Positions 34,901 to 42,615 of a stretch of 64,000 bases of DNA are shown here, piece by piece. Numbering within the stretch: position 1 is the first letter of the stretch; each line of letters begins with the position of its first letter. The stretch lies in assembly GCA_012800735.1 (NCBI GenBank), contig JAAZIU010000028.1, forward strand, positions 67,245 to 131,244, given 5' to 3'. The notes beneath the pieces were generated by a model that made no database searches, was not told the origin of the DNA, and worked only from the letters and a program-made list of their open reading frames with translations. The translations under genes and the position numbers were made by a program. Source of the stretch: Clostridiales bacterium (GTDB lineage Bacteria; Bacillota; Clostridia; Oscillospirales; CAG-272).

Positions 34901-34967
34901 TAAAAAGTATATAAATATCTCCCTGTAAGCATATATTTTTATCAAAAAATATACATAAAAACAAAAA

Positions 34968-35007
34968 TTCCCGGAAAGGCTGAAACTTCCCGGGAAATCA
35001 CTTTTTT
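34968..35007. terminator. First terminator of the array, also closing polA
   Basis: TTCCCGG(A)AAG pairs with CTT(C)CCGGGAA at 34968-34996 and is followed on the plus strand by CACTTTTTTG; on the minus strand it is followed by TTTTTGTTTTT. It is thus two-directional and is the first stop signal after polA. Confidence 0.8.
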
Positions 35008-35477
35008 GTGGTAACTCTTACTTCAGTTCGACTTCCATGCAAAACATATATATTTTATAAAATATATATAAAAATAAAAATCCCCGTAAAGAGCAACCTC
35101 TTTCCGGAAGGAAAATTCAAACGATTCTTACTTCAACTCGACTTCTGCGCCGACATCGGTAAGCTGCTTCTGAAGCAAACATATATTTTTATCAAAAAAA
35201 TATATAAAAAACAAAAATTCCCGGAAAGGCTGAAACTTCCCGGGAAAACACTTTTTGCGGTAACTCTTACTTCAACTCGACCTCCGCGCCGACGTCGGTA
35301 AGCTGCTTCTGAAGCAAACATATATTTTTATCAAAAATATATATAAAAATAAAAATTCCGGAAAGATCAACCCCTTTCCGGAAGGAAAATTCAAACGATT
35401 CTTACTTCAGTTCGACTTCTGCGCCGACGTCGGTAAGCTGCTTCTGAAGCAAACATATATTTTTATCAAAAATATAT

Positions 35478-35518
35478 ATAAAAATAAAAATTCCGGAAAG
35501 GGCAACCCCTTTCCGGAA
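35478..35518 (-). terminator. Terminator of rplJ-rplL
   Basis: On the minus strand the near-perfect stem TTTCCGGAAAGGG with CCCTTTCCGGAA is followed by TTTTTATTTTTAT, directly after the true rplL stop. Confidence 0.88.
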
Positions 35519-35536
35519 AGAAAATCCAAACGATTC

Positions 35537-35905
35537 TTACTTCAACTCGACTTCTGCGCCGACATCGGTCAACTGTTTCTGAAGAGCCTCGGCGTCGGCC
35601 TTGGAGAGGCCTTCTTTGATGGTCTTCGGAGCGCTGTCGACGAGATCCTTCGCATCCTTAAGGCCGAGTCCGGTAACTTCGCGGACGACCTTGATGACCT
35701 GGAGCTTGGTGGCTCCGGCGGCCTTGAGAACTACGTCGAATTCGGTCTTTTCGGCTTCGGCGGGAGCGGCGGCTGCGCCGGCAACCGCTACCGGAGCGGC
35801 GGATACGCCGAACTCGGCTTCGATATCCTTAACAAGCTCGGCGAGCTCAAGGATGGTAAGTGTTTTAAGAGCGTCAATGATCGGCTGTGTCTTTTCGTTA
35901 GCCAT
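35537..35905 (-). CDS. rplL: 50S ribosomal protein L7/L12
   Basis: The 122-residue protein has the N-terminal dimerisation helices ([20 protein letters not shown]), the Ala-rich hinge ([15 protein letters not shown]) and the conserved C-terminal factor-binding domain ([36 protein letters not shown]). It forms the L10-anchored stalk that recruits translation GTPases. It lies 75 bases after rplJ and shares its L10-regulated transcript. The usual downstream neighbour rpoB is missing; instead the gene runs into an array of copies of its own 3' end and then convergent polA. Confidence 0.98.
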   Translation of the reverse strand: MANEKTQPIIDALKTLTILELAELVKDIEAEFGVSAAPVAVAGAAAAPAEAEKTEFDVVLKAAGATKLQVIKVVREVTGLGLKDAKDLVDSAPKTIKEGLSKADAEALQKQLTDVGAEVELK

Positions 35906-35980
35906 GGTTATTATTCCTCCGTTTTACTTTCTCTGAAATTGTTTCTTTGAAACTGTTTTGTTATGGTTTTAGTCCTGCAA

Positions 35981-36610
35981 TTATTCGGCTGCCGGCGCTG
36001 CTTCGGCTGTTGCTTCGGCTGCCGGTTCTGCTGCTTCTGTCGGCGCCGCCTCTGCGGGAGCCGGTTCTGCCGGCGCCTCTGCTTCGGCTGTCGCCTCAGC
36101 TGCCGAAGCGGGAAGAACCTCGCCGCGGTCGACGATAGCCTGAAGGGCGTATGCAAAATTGTAAAGACTTGACTGGATAGAGCCTAAGAACTTCGCTATC
36201 GACTCTTCGGGAGTCGGGGTATCCGCAAGCGTTCTTACCATGTCGGCGTCGATTACCTTGCCGTCATAGAATCCGCCTTTGATCTCAAGCTTTGATTCTT
36301 TGCCGGTATGGCTTTTGAGAATCTTCGCGGCGATTACCGGGTCTTCGCGGCTTATCGCTATCGCGGTGTTGCCGGTAAGATACTGAGCCATATCGCCGTA
36401 TCCGACGTTATCGCAGGCGCGGCCGATGAGAGTGTTTTTCGCGACTCTGTAAGTCACGCCGGCTTTTCTCAGCTCGGCTCTCATGGTTGTATCCTGAGCG
36501 ACGTTGACGCCGGAGAAATCGACCACTACGCCGGCGACGGCGCCGTCGAGATGCTCTGTCAGTTCGGCTACGATCTGCTTTTTGATATCGATTGCCTTCA
36601 TTTTGGGCAT
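35981..36610 (-). CDS. rplJ: 50S ribosomal protein L10 with long acidic Ala/Glu/Pro tail
   Basis: The 209-residue product has the L10 fold (KKQIVAELTEHLDGAVAGVV, RAELRKAGVTYRVAKNTLIG) and the C-terminal helix that binds L7/L12 dimers. It is about 35-40 residues longer than the common form because of an Ala/Glu/Pro-rich tail (AEAEAPAEPAPAEAAPTEAA) of no known role. It anchors the stalk and, with L12, represses its own mRNA by binding the leader. GGAGG precedes the ATG and a full L10 leader lies upstream. Confidence 0.97.
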   Translation of the reverse strand: MPKMKAIDIKKQIVAELTEHLDGAVAGVVVDFSGVNVAQDTTMRAELRKAGVTYRVAKNTLIGRACDNVGYGDMAQYLTGNTAIAISREDPVIAAKILKSHTGKESKLEIKGGFYDGKVIDADMVRTLADTPTPEESIAKFLGSIQSSLYNFAYALQAIVDRGEVLPASAAEATAEAEAPAEPAPAEAAPTEAAEPAAEATAEAAPAAE

Positions 36611-36805
36611 GTGCTTTTCACCTCCGTTGAAAATTGTCGAGTTTATGCCGACAAAGTCGGCAGAGACTCATGGATGAGGCTTGTTTTTAATAAAAAACGC
36701 CCCGATCCGAAGATCGCGGCAATAAAACATAGAGCGCTGAAAGCGCGGAATTGATTTATCGTGCGCCTCGGCAGGACTTACTGTCGCCTGCTGTCTTCGG
36801 ACGTG
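36611..36805 (-). promoter_or_regulatory. L10 leader RNA (autoregulatory 5' UTR of rplJ-rplL)
   Basis: The minus-strand leader contains the paired elements GACAGCAGGCGA and AAGTCCTGCCGAGGC (36764-36796), the usual L10-L12 binding region in Bacillota. Downstream is a terminator-like hairpin (36699-36720) with TTTTTTATT, then a second hairpin (GCCGACTTTGTCGGC) before the ribosome site. L10-L12 binding is expected to favour premature termination. Confidence 0.85.
36690..36720 (-). terminator. Attenuator hairpin in the L10 leader
   Basis: On the minus strand CCGCGATC, TTCG and GATCGGGG form an eight-position stem with one mismatch, followed by CGTTTTTTATT. Its position between the L10-binding core and rplJ suits attenuation. 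Confidence 0.7.
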
Positions 36806-36811
36806 AGAAAT

Positions 36812-36840
36812 ATTATACCACAAAGCCGCCGATAAGTCAA
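36812..36840 (-). promoter_or_regulatory. Promoter for rplJ-rplL
   Basis: On the minus strand TTGACT, 17 bases and TATAAT with an upstream TG lie directly before the L10 leader. Confidence 0.88.
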
Positions 36841-36970
36841 GCGCGGAGTGAAAATTTACAAAATAAACAAATTTCGCCGGAGTAATGGGGATTTTCATGT
36901 TGCCGGCGCAAGGGAAACACTTTATATGTTATTATATCATATTATCTTAAAAAATAATTCACGATACATA

Positions 36971-36999
36971 TTGACAAAAACAATTACGTGTGATAAAAT
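36971..36999 (+). promoter_or_regulatory. Promoter of solute-binding lipoprotein gene 1
   Basis: TTGACA, 17 bases and TAAAAT. The surrounding sequence, including TTAC-TGTGATAAAATTGA, is nearly repeated at the promoter of the paralogous gene at 38691. Confidence 0.85.
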
Positions 37000-37038
37000 T
37001 GATATGTTTACATTAAAGACATTATGGGGGATAATTTT

Positions 37039-38517
37039 ATGCTGACATTAAAACGCCTGCTTTCTCTTGCGATATGCGCTGCGATTTTCATTTCCGCCAT
37101 GGCCGCCTGCAGCGAAAAAACCGATGATGCCGATCGGGACACCGAAACCGCGGCTGCGGAGGTCACTGCCGAAACAACGACCGTTTTCCGTGACGAAAAC
37201 ATTCCCGCCGACCTTGATTTAGGCGGAGAGACTATAAACATCTGGTATTTCACCCAATGCAGCTCTTCAACCGAGTCTTTCATCGACATGAAAGGCGAAC
37301 AGTCGGGCGAAGTCGTCGACGACGCGCTCTATTGGCGGAATCTGAGCGTCGAAGAGCAGCTCAATGTGAAGCTGAATTTCTATGATTGCGGCTTCGATGC
37401 GGTGATGACCGGAACCGAAATGCGCAAGCTCATCATGTCCGATTCAACCGATTACGACTTATACAACATAGTTCAGTGGACCGGCGCAAGCTTCGTTACC
37501 GAGAAGCTGTTCATGAACATGGCGGACGCGCCTTATATGAATATTGAAGAGCCGTGGTGGGCGACCGAATATATAAGAGAGATGGGCGTCGGCAAATCCC
37601 GCATTTTCCTGCTTTGCGGCGACATTGACATCGATATGATCCGCTGCATCGGCTGCATGTATTTCAACAAGCAGCTTTACGAAAACTACTTCGGCAATCC
37701 CGAAGATCAGTACAATCAGGTTCTTGACGGCAAATGGACGATGGATGTGATTTCTCAGAACGCCGTTATAGTTTACTCCGATCTCGACGGCGACAATAAG
37801 GTAAGCAAAACCGACCAGTTCGGAATGATGCTCAACAACTATAACAATGTCGATGTTTTATTCTACGGTCTCGGCATCCGCGTAACCGGCCGCGACGCCG
37901 ACGGCAACCCCGAACTTATACTCAACAACGAGCGCAACTTCGGCGCGATGCAGACATACAACCAAACCGTCAGAAAAACCGTCGGCGTAAGGCTCGGCGA
38001 GCCGCTGTTCAATACCAACAGCTTCAACGAAGGCCGCTCCCTCTATCTCGTCGGTTTCCTTTACATCTCCGAGATGCTTCGCGACATGACGCAGGACTAC
38101 GGCATCATTCCGGCGCCGAAATACAACGAGGAGCAGGAAAATTACTGCTCGGTCGTCCAGGACATCGTCACTCTTCAGTGCATTCCGATCAACTGCCGGA
38201 AGCTTGAACAGGTTTCGGCGGTGCTTGAGCTTATGGCTTTCGAGAGCTACAGGAGCGTAACTCCCGCATATTATGAGGTTGCGCTCAAAACAAAGTACAC
38301 CCGCGACAATATTTCCTCTCAGATAATCGACATACTTCACGACACCGCTATGACAGATATCGCCTATGTCTTCGCCGACGCTTTCAACGGGCTCGGCTTT
38401 ACCGGCCGCGGCATGATACAGTCAAATTCGTCGAATCTTTCCTCCTGGTATGCTACCAACGAAAAAGCCGCGCTGAAGAAAATGCAGATACTTATCGACG
38501 CTTACAACGAATTATAA
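37039..38517 (+). CDS. Extracellular solute-binding lipoprotein, paralogue 1
   Basis: The start at 37039 follows GGGGGAT; an ATG at 37024 is too close to the ribosome site. The 492-residue product has a lipobox ending MAAC (Cys24), a Thr/Glu-rich linker, and a solute-binding fold beginning LDLGGETINIWYF. Motifs such as GEVVDDALYWRN, PWWATEYI and LLCGDIDIDMIRC fit carbohydrate-type binding proteins of ABC importers in Clostridia. No permease or ATPase gene is nearby, so it may be an orphan receptor sharing a remote transporter. It is followed by a close paralogue with a copied promoter. The ligand is unknown. Confidence 0.88.
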   Translation: MLTLKRLLSLAICAAIFISAMAACSEKTDDADRDTETAAAEVTAETTTVFRDENIPADLDLGGETINIWYFTQCSSSTESFIDMKGEQSGEVVDDALYWRNLSVEEQLNVKLNFYDCGFDAVMTGTEMRKLIMSDSTDYDLYNIVQWTGASFVTEKLFMNMADAPYMNIEEPWWATEYIREMGVGKSRIFLLCGDIDIDMIRCIGCMYFNKQLYENYFGNPEDQYNQVLDGKWTMDVISQNAVIVYSDLDGDNKVSKTDQFGMMLNNYNNVDVLFYGLGIRVTGRDADGNPELILNNERNFGAMQTYNQTVRKTVGVRLGEPLFNTNSFNEGRSLYLVGFLYISEMLRDMTQDYGIIPAPKYNEEQENYCSVVQDIVTLQCIPINCRKLEQVSAVLELMAFESYRSVTPAYYEVALKTKYTRDNISSQIIDILHDTAMTDIAYVFADAFNGLGFTGRGMIQSNSSNLSSWYATNEKAALKKMQILIDAYNEL

Positions 38518-38540
38518 AGAAAATTAAAGAGATTTTATGG

Positions 38541-38572
38541 CTGCCGCCTCAAAAACGCGGCGGCTGTATTTA
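38541..38572 (+). terminator. Hairpin after solute-binding gene 1
   Basis: GCCGCC pairs with GGCGGC around TCAAAAACGC and is followed by TGTATTTAT. The T run is weak. Confidence 0.5.
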
Positions 38573-38690
38573 TGCCGATTTTTTTGAGAGGATGTTCAAA
38601 TGAGATTATCGAGACTTGAAAGTCCCGCCGCGCATATTTTATAATCGTTTGAGAATGCGGATATTATCTCGGGATAATTCGCGTTTTGTA

Positions 38691-38719
38691 TTGACAAAAA
38701 TATTTACATGTGATAAAAT
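38691..38719 (+). promoter_or_regulatory. Promoter of solute-binding lipoprotein gene 2
   Basis: TTGACA, 17 bases and TAAAAT, in a context almost the same as the promoter at 36971, which shows that the promoter was duplicated with the gene. Confidence 0.85.
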
Positions 38720-38756
38720 TGAAGTGCTGAAAAAACACAACAGGGGGTAATTCATT

Positions 38757-40238
38757 ATGAATTCTATTAAACGCCTGCTTTCCATTATGATCTGCGGGCT
38801 TATGCTGCTCTCCGCCATGGCTGCCTGCGGCGGGGACAAACCGGCCGGCGGCGGTCCCGATACGGTAACCACGGCCGGCGACACCGCAGCCGAAACAACG
38901 ACCGTCTTACGCAACGAAAACATCCCCGCCGACCTCGACCTCGGCGGAGAGGTGATAAACGTCTGGTATTTTACCAAAAACAGCGACGTTTCCGAATCTT
39001 TCATCGACATGAAAGGCGAACAGTCGGGAGAGGTCGTCGACGACGCGCTTTACGAGCGCAACATGAGCGTCGAAGAACAGCTCAACATGAAGTTTAACTT
39101 TGTCGATACCGGCGTCGCCTCGTCGGACACCGGAACCGAGATGCGCAAGCTTATCATGGCCGGCTCCGATGAATACGACTTCTACAACGTCGTTCAGTGG
39201 AACAGCGCAAGATACGTCACCGAAGGCCTGTTCATGAACATGATTAACGCGCCTTATATCAATATCGAAGAGCCGTGGTGGTCGACCGAGTATATCGGCG
39301 AGATAAACATCGGCAAATCCAGTCTATTCCTGCTCTGCGGCGACATCGACATCGACATGATCCGCTGCATCGGCTGCATGTATTTCAACAAGCAGATCTA
39401 TGAAAACTACTTCGGCAATCCCGACGATCAGTACAGCCAGGTGCTTGACGGCAAATGGACGGTGGACAGGCTGTACGAAAACGCCGCCGCCTCATACGCC
39501 GACCTCGACGGCGACAACAAGGTAAGCGCCGCCGACCAGTTCGGCATGCTGCTCAACAACTATAACAATATAGACGTTATCTTCTTCGGCATGGGGATGC
39601 GCACGACCGGCCGCGACGCCGACGGCAACCCGGTTCTCGTGCTTAACTCCGAGCGCAATATCAACGCGATGGAAGCGCTCTATCACGTCGTTATGGAAAA
39701 CGACGGCGTCAAGCTCGGTCCTCCGCTTGACAATACCAAGGACTTTAACAACGGTCTCGCCCTATATCTCGTCGGATTCCTTTACAGCTCAGAGCTGCTC
39801 CGCGACATGACGCAGGACTACGGAATCATTCCGGCGCCGAAATTCAACGAGGAGCAGGAAAATTACAGCTCCGTCGTTCACGACATCGCAACCCTTCAGT
39901 GTCTCCCCGCCAGCTGCACGAAGTTTGAGCAGGTTTCGGCAGTGCTTGAGCTGATGGCTTTCGAGAGCTACAAGAGCGTAACTCCCGCTTACTACGAGAC
40001 CGCGCTCAAGACCAAATACACCCGCGACAACCTTTCATCTCAGATAGTCGACCTGCTTCACGACACCGCGATGACCGACATCGCCTATGTCTTCGGCGAC
40101 GCATTCAACAGCCTCGGCTATACCGGCCGCAACATGATTCAGTCGAAGAAATCCGACCTTTCCTCCTGGTACGCTTCCCGCGAAAAGACCGCGCTGAAGA
40201 AGATGCAGCAGCTGATCGACGCTTACGACGCGCTTTAA
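38757..40238 (+). CDS. Extracellular solute-binding lipoprotein, paralogue 2
   Basis: The 493-residue product parallels its neighbour along the full length: lipobox MAAC at Cys24, LDLGGEVINVWYF, the shared SFIDMKGEQSGEVVDDALY, the shared CGDIDIDMIRCIGCMYFNK and the shared LRDMTQDYGIIPAPK. It belongs to the sugar-type binding proteins of ABC importers; again no membrane partner is adjacent. GGGGG lies 12 bases before the ATG. Differences cluster in the linker and some loop positions, in keeping with a change of ligand. A clean terminator follows at 40261. Confidence 0.88.
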   Translation: MNSIKRLLSIMICGLMLLSAMAACGGDKPAGGGPDTVTTAGDTAAETTTVLRNENIPADLDLGGEVINVWYFTKNSDVSESFIDMKGEQSGEVVDDALYERNMSVEEQLNMKFNFVDTGVASSDTGTEMRKLIMAGSDEYDFYNVVQWNSARYVTEGLFMNMINAPYINIEEPWWSTEYIGEINIGKSSLFLLCGDIDIDMIRCIGCMYFNKQIYENYFGNPDDQYSQVLDGKWTVDRLYENAAASYADLDGDNKVSAADQFGMLLNNYNNIDVIFFGMGMRTTGRDADGNPVLVLNSERNINAMEALYHVVMENDGVKLGPPLDNTKDFNNGLALYLVGFLYSSELLRDMTQDYGIIPAPKFNEEQENYSSVVHDIATLQCLPASCTKFEQVSAVLELMAFESYKSVTPAYYETALKTKYTRDNLSSQIVDLLHDTAMTDIAYVFGDAFNSLGYTGRNMIQSKKSDLSSWYASREKTALKKMQQLIDAYDAL

Positions 40239-40260
40239 TTGCCCTTTGAACCTTAACTTC

Positions 40261-40296
40261 GCCGCCCCGCTCAAATGAACGGGGCGGTTATTGTGA
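40261..40296 (+). terminator. Terminator after solute-binding gene 2
   Basis: CCGCCCCG pairs with CGGGGCGG around CTCAAATGAA and is followed by TTATTGTG. Confidence 0.7.
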
Positions 40297-40406
40297 AGAC
40301 ACGGCTCCGAGCGGCTTTTTTATAAAAAACTAAAAAGACGATACAAAAATCCGAAAGAAAGCGTTATGATTTAAGCAGGGAAAAATTAAGGGAGGTCATA
40401 TACCAT

Positions 40407-41246
40407 ATGAAGTTTGACATACGCGAAACTGCGGCGGAACGGGTGGTACTCTGCGCCCATCGCGGGGTGTGGGGCGGCAATATCCCCTGCAATAACAGCC
40501 TCGCTTACGAAATAGCCCTTGCCCAGGGGGCAGACATGGTGGAGATAGACGTGACAATGGCGGGAGACGGCGAGCTGTTTATCTTCCATCCGGGAATGGA
40601 GAAGCGCCATATCGGGCGGGATGTTCACATCGAGCGGATGAATACCGCCGAAGTTAAAGAGCTGCGTCTCTGCAACTACGACGGCGCCCCGACCGAGATA
40701 GGTCTCAACACCCTTGACGAAATCCTCGAACAGCTGAAAGGCCGCTGCTACATAAACGTTGACAAATTCGGCGACCATCCCGCCGAGATAATCGCGAAAA
40801 TCAAGCGGCACGACATGAAAGATCAGATAATCCTAAAGTGCGCTCCGAAACCCGAAGCCCTCGACATAATCGAATCCTACGCCCCCGACATCCAGTTCTT
40901 GCCGATAATAAAAGCCGACAACGGCGTTCACGAGATGCTGAAAGCCCGCAACATCAACTATATAGGCTCCGAGCTTTTGTTTACGACCATGGACGACGAG
41001 ACGGCGTCGGAGGAATACCGCAATACGCTGCGCTATGACGGCAAGCTTTTATGGATAAACACGATAGTCTACAACTACAAGGCGGTGCTGTCGGCGTTTC
41101 ATTCGGACGATACCGCTCTTGCCGGCGATCCGGAGTTCGGCTGGGGCTGGCCTGCCGACAATTTCGACATAATCCAAACCGACTGGATAGGGGCGCTGAA
41201 CGATTTTCTCGTCAGGACGGGAAGGCGTTACAGAAAAAGAAAATAA
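40407..41246 (+). CDS. Glycerophosphodiester phosphodiesterase family protein
   Basis: The 279-residue protein has the GDPD signature CAHRGVWGGNIPCNNSLAY (His18, Arg19), Glu46 and Asp48 in MVEIDVTM, and His61 in IFHPG, which together form the metal and acid-base site. It hydrolyses glycerophosphodiesters to glycerol-3-phosphate and alcohol; no signal peptide is present, so it acts inside the cell. GGGAGG precedes the ATG. The C-terminal part (LWINTIVYNYKAVLSAFHSD) is typical of the intracellular type. It ends at a two-directional terminator. Confidence 0.88.
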   Translation: MKFDIRETAAERVVLCAHRGVWGGNIPCNNSLAYEIALAQGADMVEIDVTMAGDGELFIFHPGMEKRHIGRDVHIERMNTAEVKELRLCNYDGAPTEIGLNTLDEILEQLKGRCYINVDKFGDHPAEIIAKIKRHDMKDQIILKCAPKPEALDIIESYAPDIQFLPIIKADNGVHEMLKARNINYIGSELLFTTMDDETASEEYRNTLRYDGKLLWINTIVYNYKAVLSAFHSDDTALAGDPEFGWGWPADNFDIIQTDWIGALNDFLVRTGRRYRKRK

Positions 41247-41289
41247 CTGCGGTTTGCGCAGAAGAACCGCGTCCCGGAGATAAAACTAA

Positions 41290-41330
41290 CCGCTCCGTTC
41301 ATTTGAATCATTTGAACGGAGCGGCTTTTT
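41290..41330. terminator. Two-directional terminator between GDPD and glycosyltransferase genes
   Basis: CCGCTCCGTTCA pairs with TGAACGGAGCGG (41290-41324) and is followed on the plus strand by CTTTTTG and on the minus strand by TTAGTTTTA. Confidence 0.85.
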
Positions 41331-41353
41331 GTTGCGTTTTAGTTTTTATCGGG

Positions 41354-42067
41354 TTATTTCTTTTTCCCCACCCGCCGCTTTATTATCATAAGCTGGCGCA
41401 GCATCCTTGCGGTATCGCGCAGCGGGCTGATATGCGACTCGCGGTGGTTTATTATCTTTGCCGGCATCTCCCGCACCGAAAGCCCCTCGCGCTGCGCTAT
41501 CATCAGCGCTTCAAGGTCGAAGGAGAAACCGTCGGTCTGAAAGTCGGGGTCGCCGAAGACTTTTTTCGCCGCGGCTGCGGTGAAAGATTTTATCCCGCTC
41601 TGGCTGTCCGACCAGGGAAAACCGGCGGCGATTTTGACAAGCCGCAGATATGACTTCGACATCAGTTTCCGCAGCGGCGTGTAGCCGGCGTAACCCTCCG
41701 GATGGAGCGGGCGGGAGCCGATGACGATGTCGCAGTTTTGGTTTGCCTTGTAAAAATCGGCGACGATATCGAGGCCGTAGGCAAGGTCGCAGTCGGTGAA
41801 GGCGATTATTTCGCCCCTGCCTTCAAGCATCCCGGTTTTTACGGCGAAGCCCTTGCCGCGGTTTTTTTCGTAACCGCCGAGCCTGATATGCGGGCAGTCG
41901 GCGAGCGCCTTTTCGGCGACGGTTTTTGTGTCGTCGGTCGAGCCGTCGTTTACGAATATCGCTTCCGAGTCGGGGAAGTTTATGGCGAGCCAGCGCTCGA
42001 CGGTCTTCATCGTATCGGCGACGATGGCCGATTCGTTGTACATCGGGATGACTAAGGTGAGGTTCAT
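41354..42067 (-). CDS. GT2 family glycosyltransferase, dolichyl/polyprenyl-phosphate glucosyltransferase-like
   Basis: The 237-residue protein has the GT2 start LVIPMYNESA, FVNDGSTDDT, KNRGKGFAVKTGML and the metal motif TDCDLA (Asp92, Asp94). The later SQSGIKSFTAAAAKKVF and FDLEALMIAQREG agree with the ALG5-like group that makes lipid-linked glucose. No membrane helix is present, so it works at the cytoplasmic membrane face. The product is probably used in cell-wall glycan or teichoic acid decoration. Its ATG lies 42 bases after the CPCC gene stop, in the same direction. Confidence 0.88.
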   Translation of the reverse strand: MNLTLVIPMYNESAIVADTMKTVERWLAINFPDSEAIFVNDGSTDDTKTVAEKALADCPHIRLGGYEKNRGKGFAVKTGMLEGRGEIIAFTDCDLAYGLDIVADFYKANQNCDIVIGSRPLHPEGYAGYTPLRKLMSKSYLRLVKIAAGFPWSDSQSGIKSFTAAAAKKVFGDPDFQTDGFSFDLEALMIAQREGLSVREMPAKIINHRESHISPLRDTARMLRQLMIIKRRVGKKK

Positions 42068-42109
42068 TTTTTTTCCGGGATTGTTTGGTGTGTTGTTTTG
42101 TGGGCAGAA

Positions 42110-42331
42110 TTACTCTACTTTCTGCCCTTTTTTCCAGGCTTCTCTCGCCTGGTTCAGGCTCATGCGGTTTGCGCACTCTTCCTCGTCGGGGTCTCGGAGT
42201 TGTAATATTTCGTCTTGCCAGTTGCACACATCACAGATATCATCGTCTCCCGCCCTTTCAAAAGTATACTGACCGCATACCGGACAAAGGTAGCTGTCCC
42301 CGACTTTTATTTTCGTTAAATCAGTTGCCAT
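42110..42331 (-). CDS. Small CPCC-type cysteine-rich protein
   Basis: The start at 42331 (MATDLTKIKVGDSYLCPVCG) follows AAGGAGA; upstream in-frame codons have no ribosome site. The 73-residue protein has two CxxC pairs, CPVCG and CDVCNWQDE, and the DPDEE(C)-NxMSLNQAREAW tail typical of the CPCC family (Cys_rich_CPCC), which probably binds one zinc ion. Members are often found near toxin or immunity genes and phage loci, and no reaction is known. A GGGCAGAA/TTCTGCCC hairpin overlaps its stop. Confidence 0.8.
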   Translation of the reverse strand: MATDLTKIKVGDSYLCPVCGQYTFERAGDDDICDVCNWQDEILQLRDPDEEECANRMSLNQAREAWKKGQKVE

Positions 42332-42458
42332 TTTCGTTTTTCTCCTTTCATAATATGCCGTTGCCTTTAAATTTGCAGCGGATTGATTGCTGCGGAAATG
42401 AGCAGGCTGATTTGATATTATGATTGATTGGGGAAACGAAGGGGAGATATTACCGGAG

Positions 42459-42615
42459 GAATTACGTTTGCATAGCAGCAAAAAGGGTAAAGTTTACCGA
42501 TATTCTCTTGGAGGCTCCTACACGCGCTGTTGGAAATTCACGTTTGCACATTTATAAGTTGCGCAATGAAGCTCTTACACGCTCTGTCGGTTGGTTATGT
42601 TTGCACATTGATAAG
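42459..42615 (-). repeat. Degenerate tandem copies of the sortase 3' end
   Basis: On the minus strand the sortase end (CTTATC AATGTG CAAACATAA, 42595-42615) recurs 57 bases downstream as CTTATA AATGTG CAAACGTGA, still encoding LINVQT-stop with silent changes. A third partial copy (ATGCAAACGTAATTCC) lies about 76 bases further. The sequences that follow the first two stops are also alike (ACAGAGCGTGTAAGAGCTTC and ACAGCGCGTGTAGGAGCCTC). The rest of the 263-base gap between sortase and the CPCC gene shows nothing else. Confidence 0.7.

Larger units (their letters stand above)
34930..35584 (-). repeat. Tandem array of rplL 3'-end copies with terminators (five units)
   Basis: This gene-free stretch is filled by five units beginning near 34930, 35040, 35176, 35315 and 35450 on the plus strand; the full units are 135-139 bases. 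Each has, on the minus strand, a copy of the rplL tail encoding [15 protein letters not shown] and a stop, then a terminator hairpin with T run, then an AT-rich palindrome. The unit at 35450-35584 contains the true rplL end. Copies at 35129-35175, 35269-35314 and 35404-35449 are full 16-codon tails; the one at 35019-35036 keeps only EVELK-stop. All codon differences are silent. Two terminator types occur, CCCGGAAAG-type (units 1, 3) and TTTCCGGAAAGGG-type (units 4, 5, and altered in 2). Confidence 0.92.

Noticed and set aside
34124-34945. Minus-strand 273-residue frame
   Set aside because: It is antisense to the polymerase domain of polA and shows no family match.
35008-35321. Small open frames on both strands in the repeat array
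   Set aside because: They are frame by-products of the repeats, lack ribosome sites and are not conserved between units.
34930-35584. CRISPR array or integron cassette array
   Set aside because: The units are long, contain gene tails and terminators and have no unique spacers, no leader and no cas or integrase gene nearby.
36848-37045. Plus-strand 65-residue frame between rplJ and the binding-protein gene
   Set aside because: It spans the promoter region and has no ribosome site or recognisable sequence.
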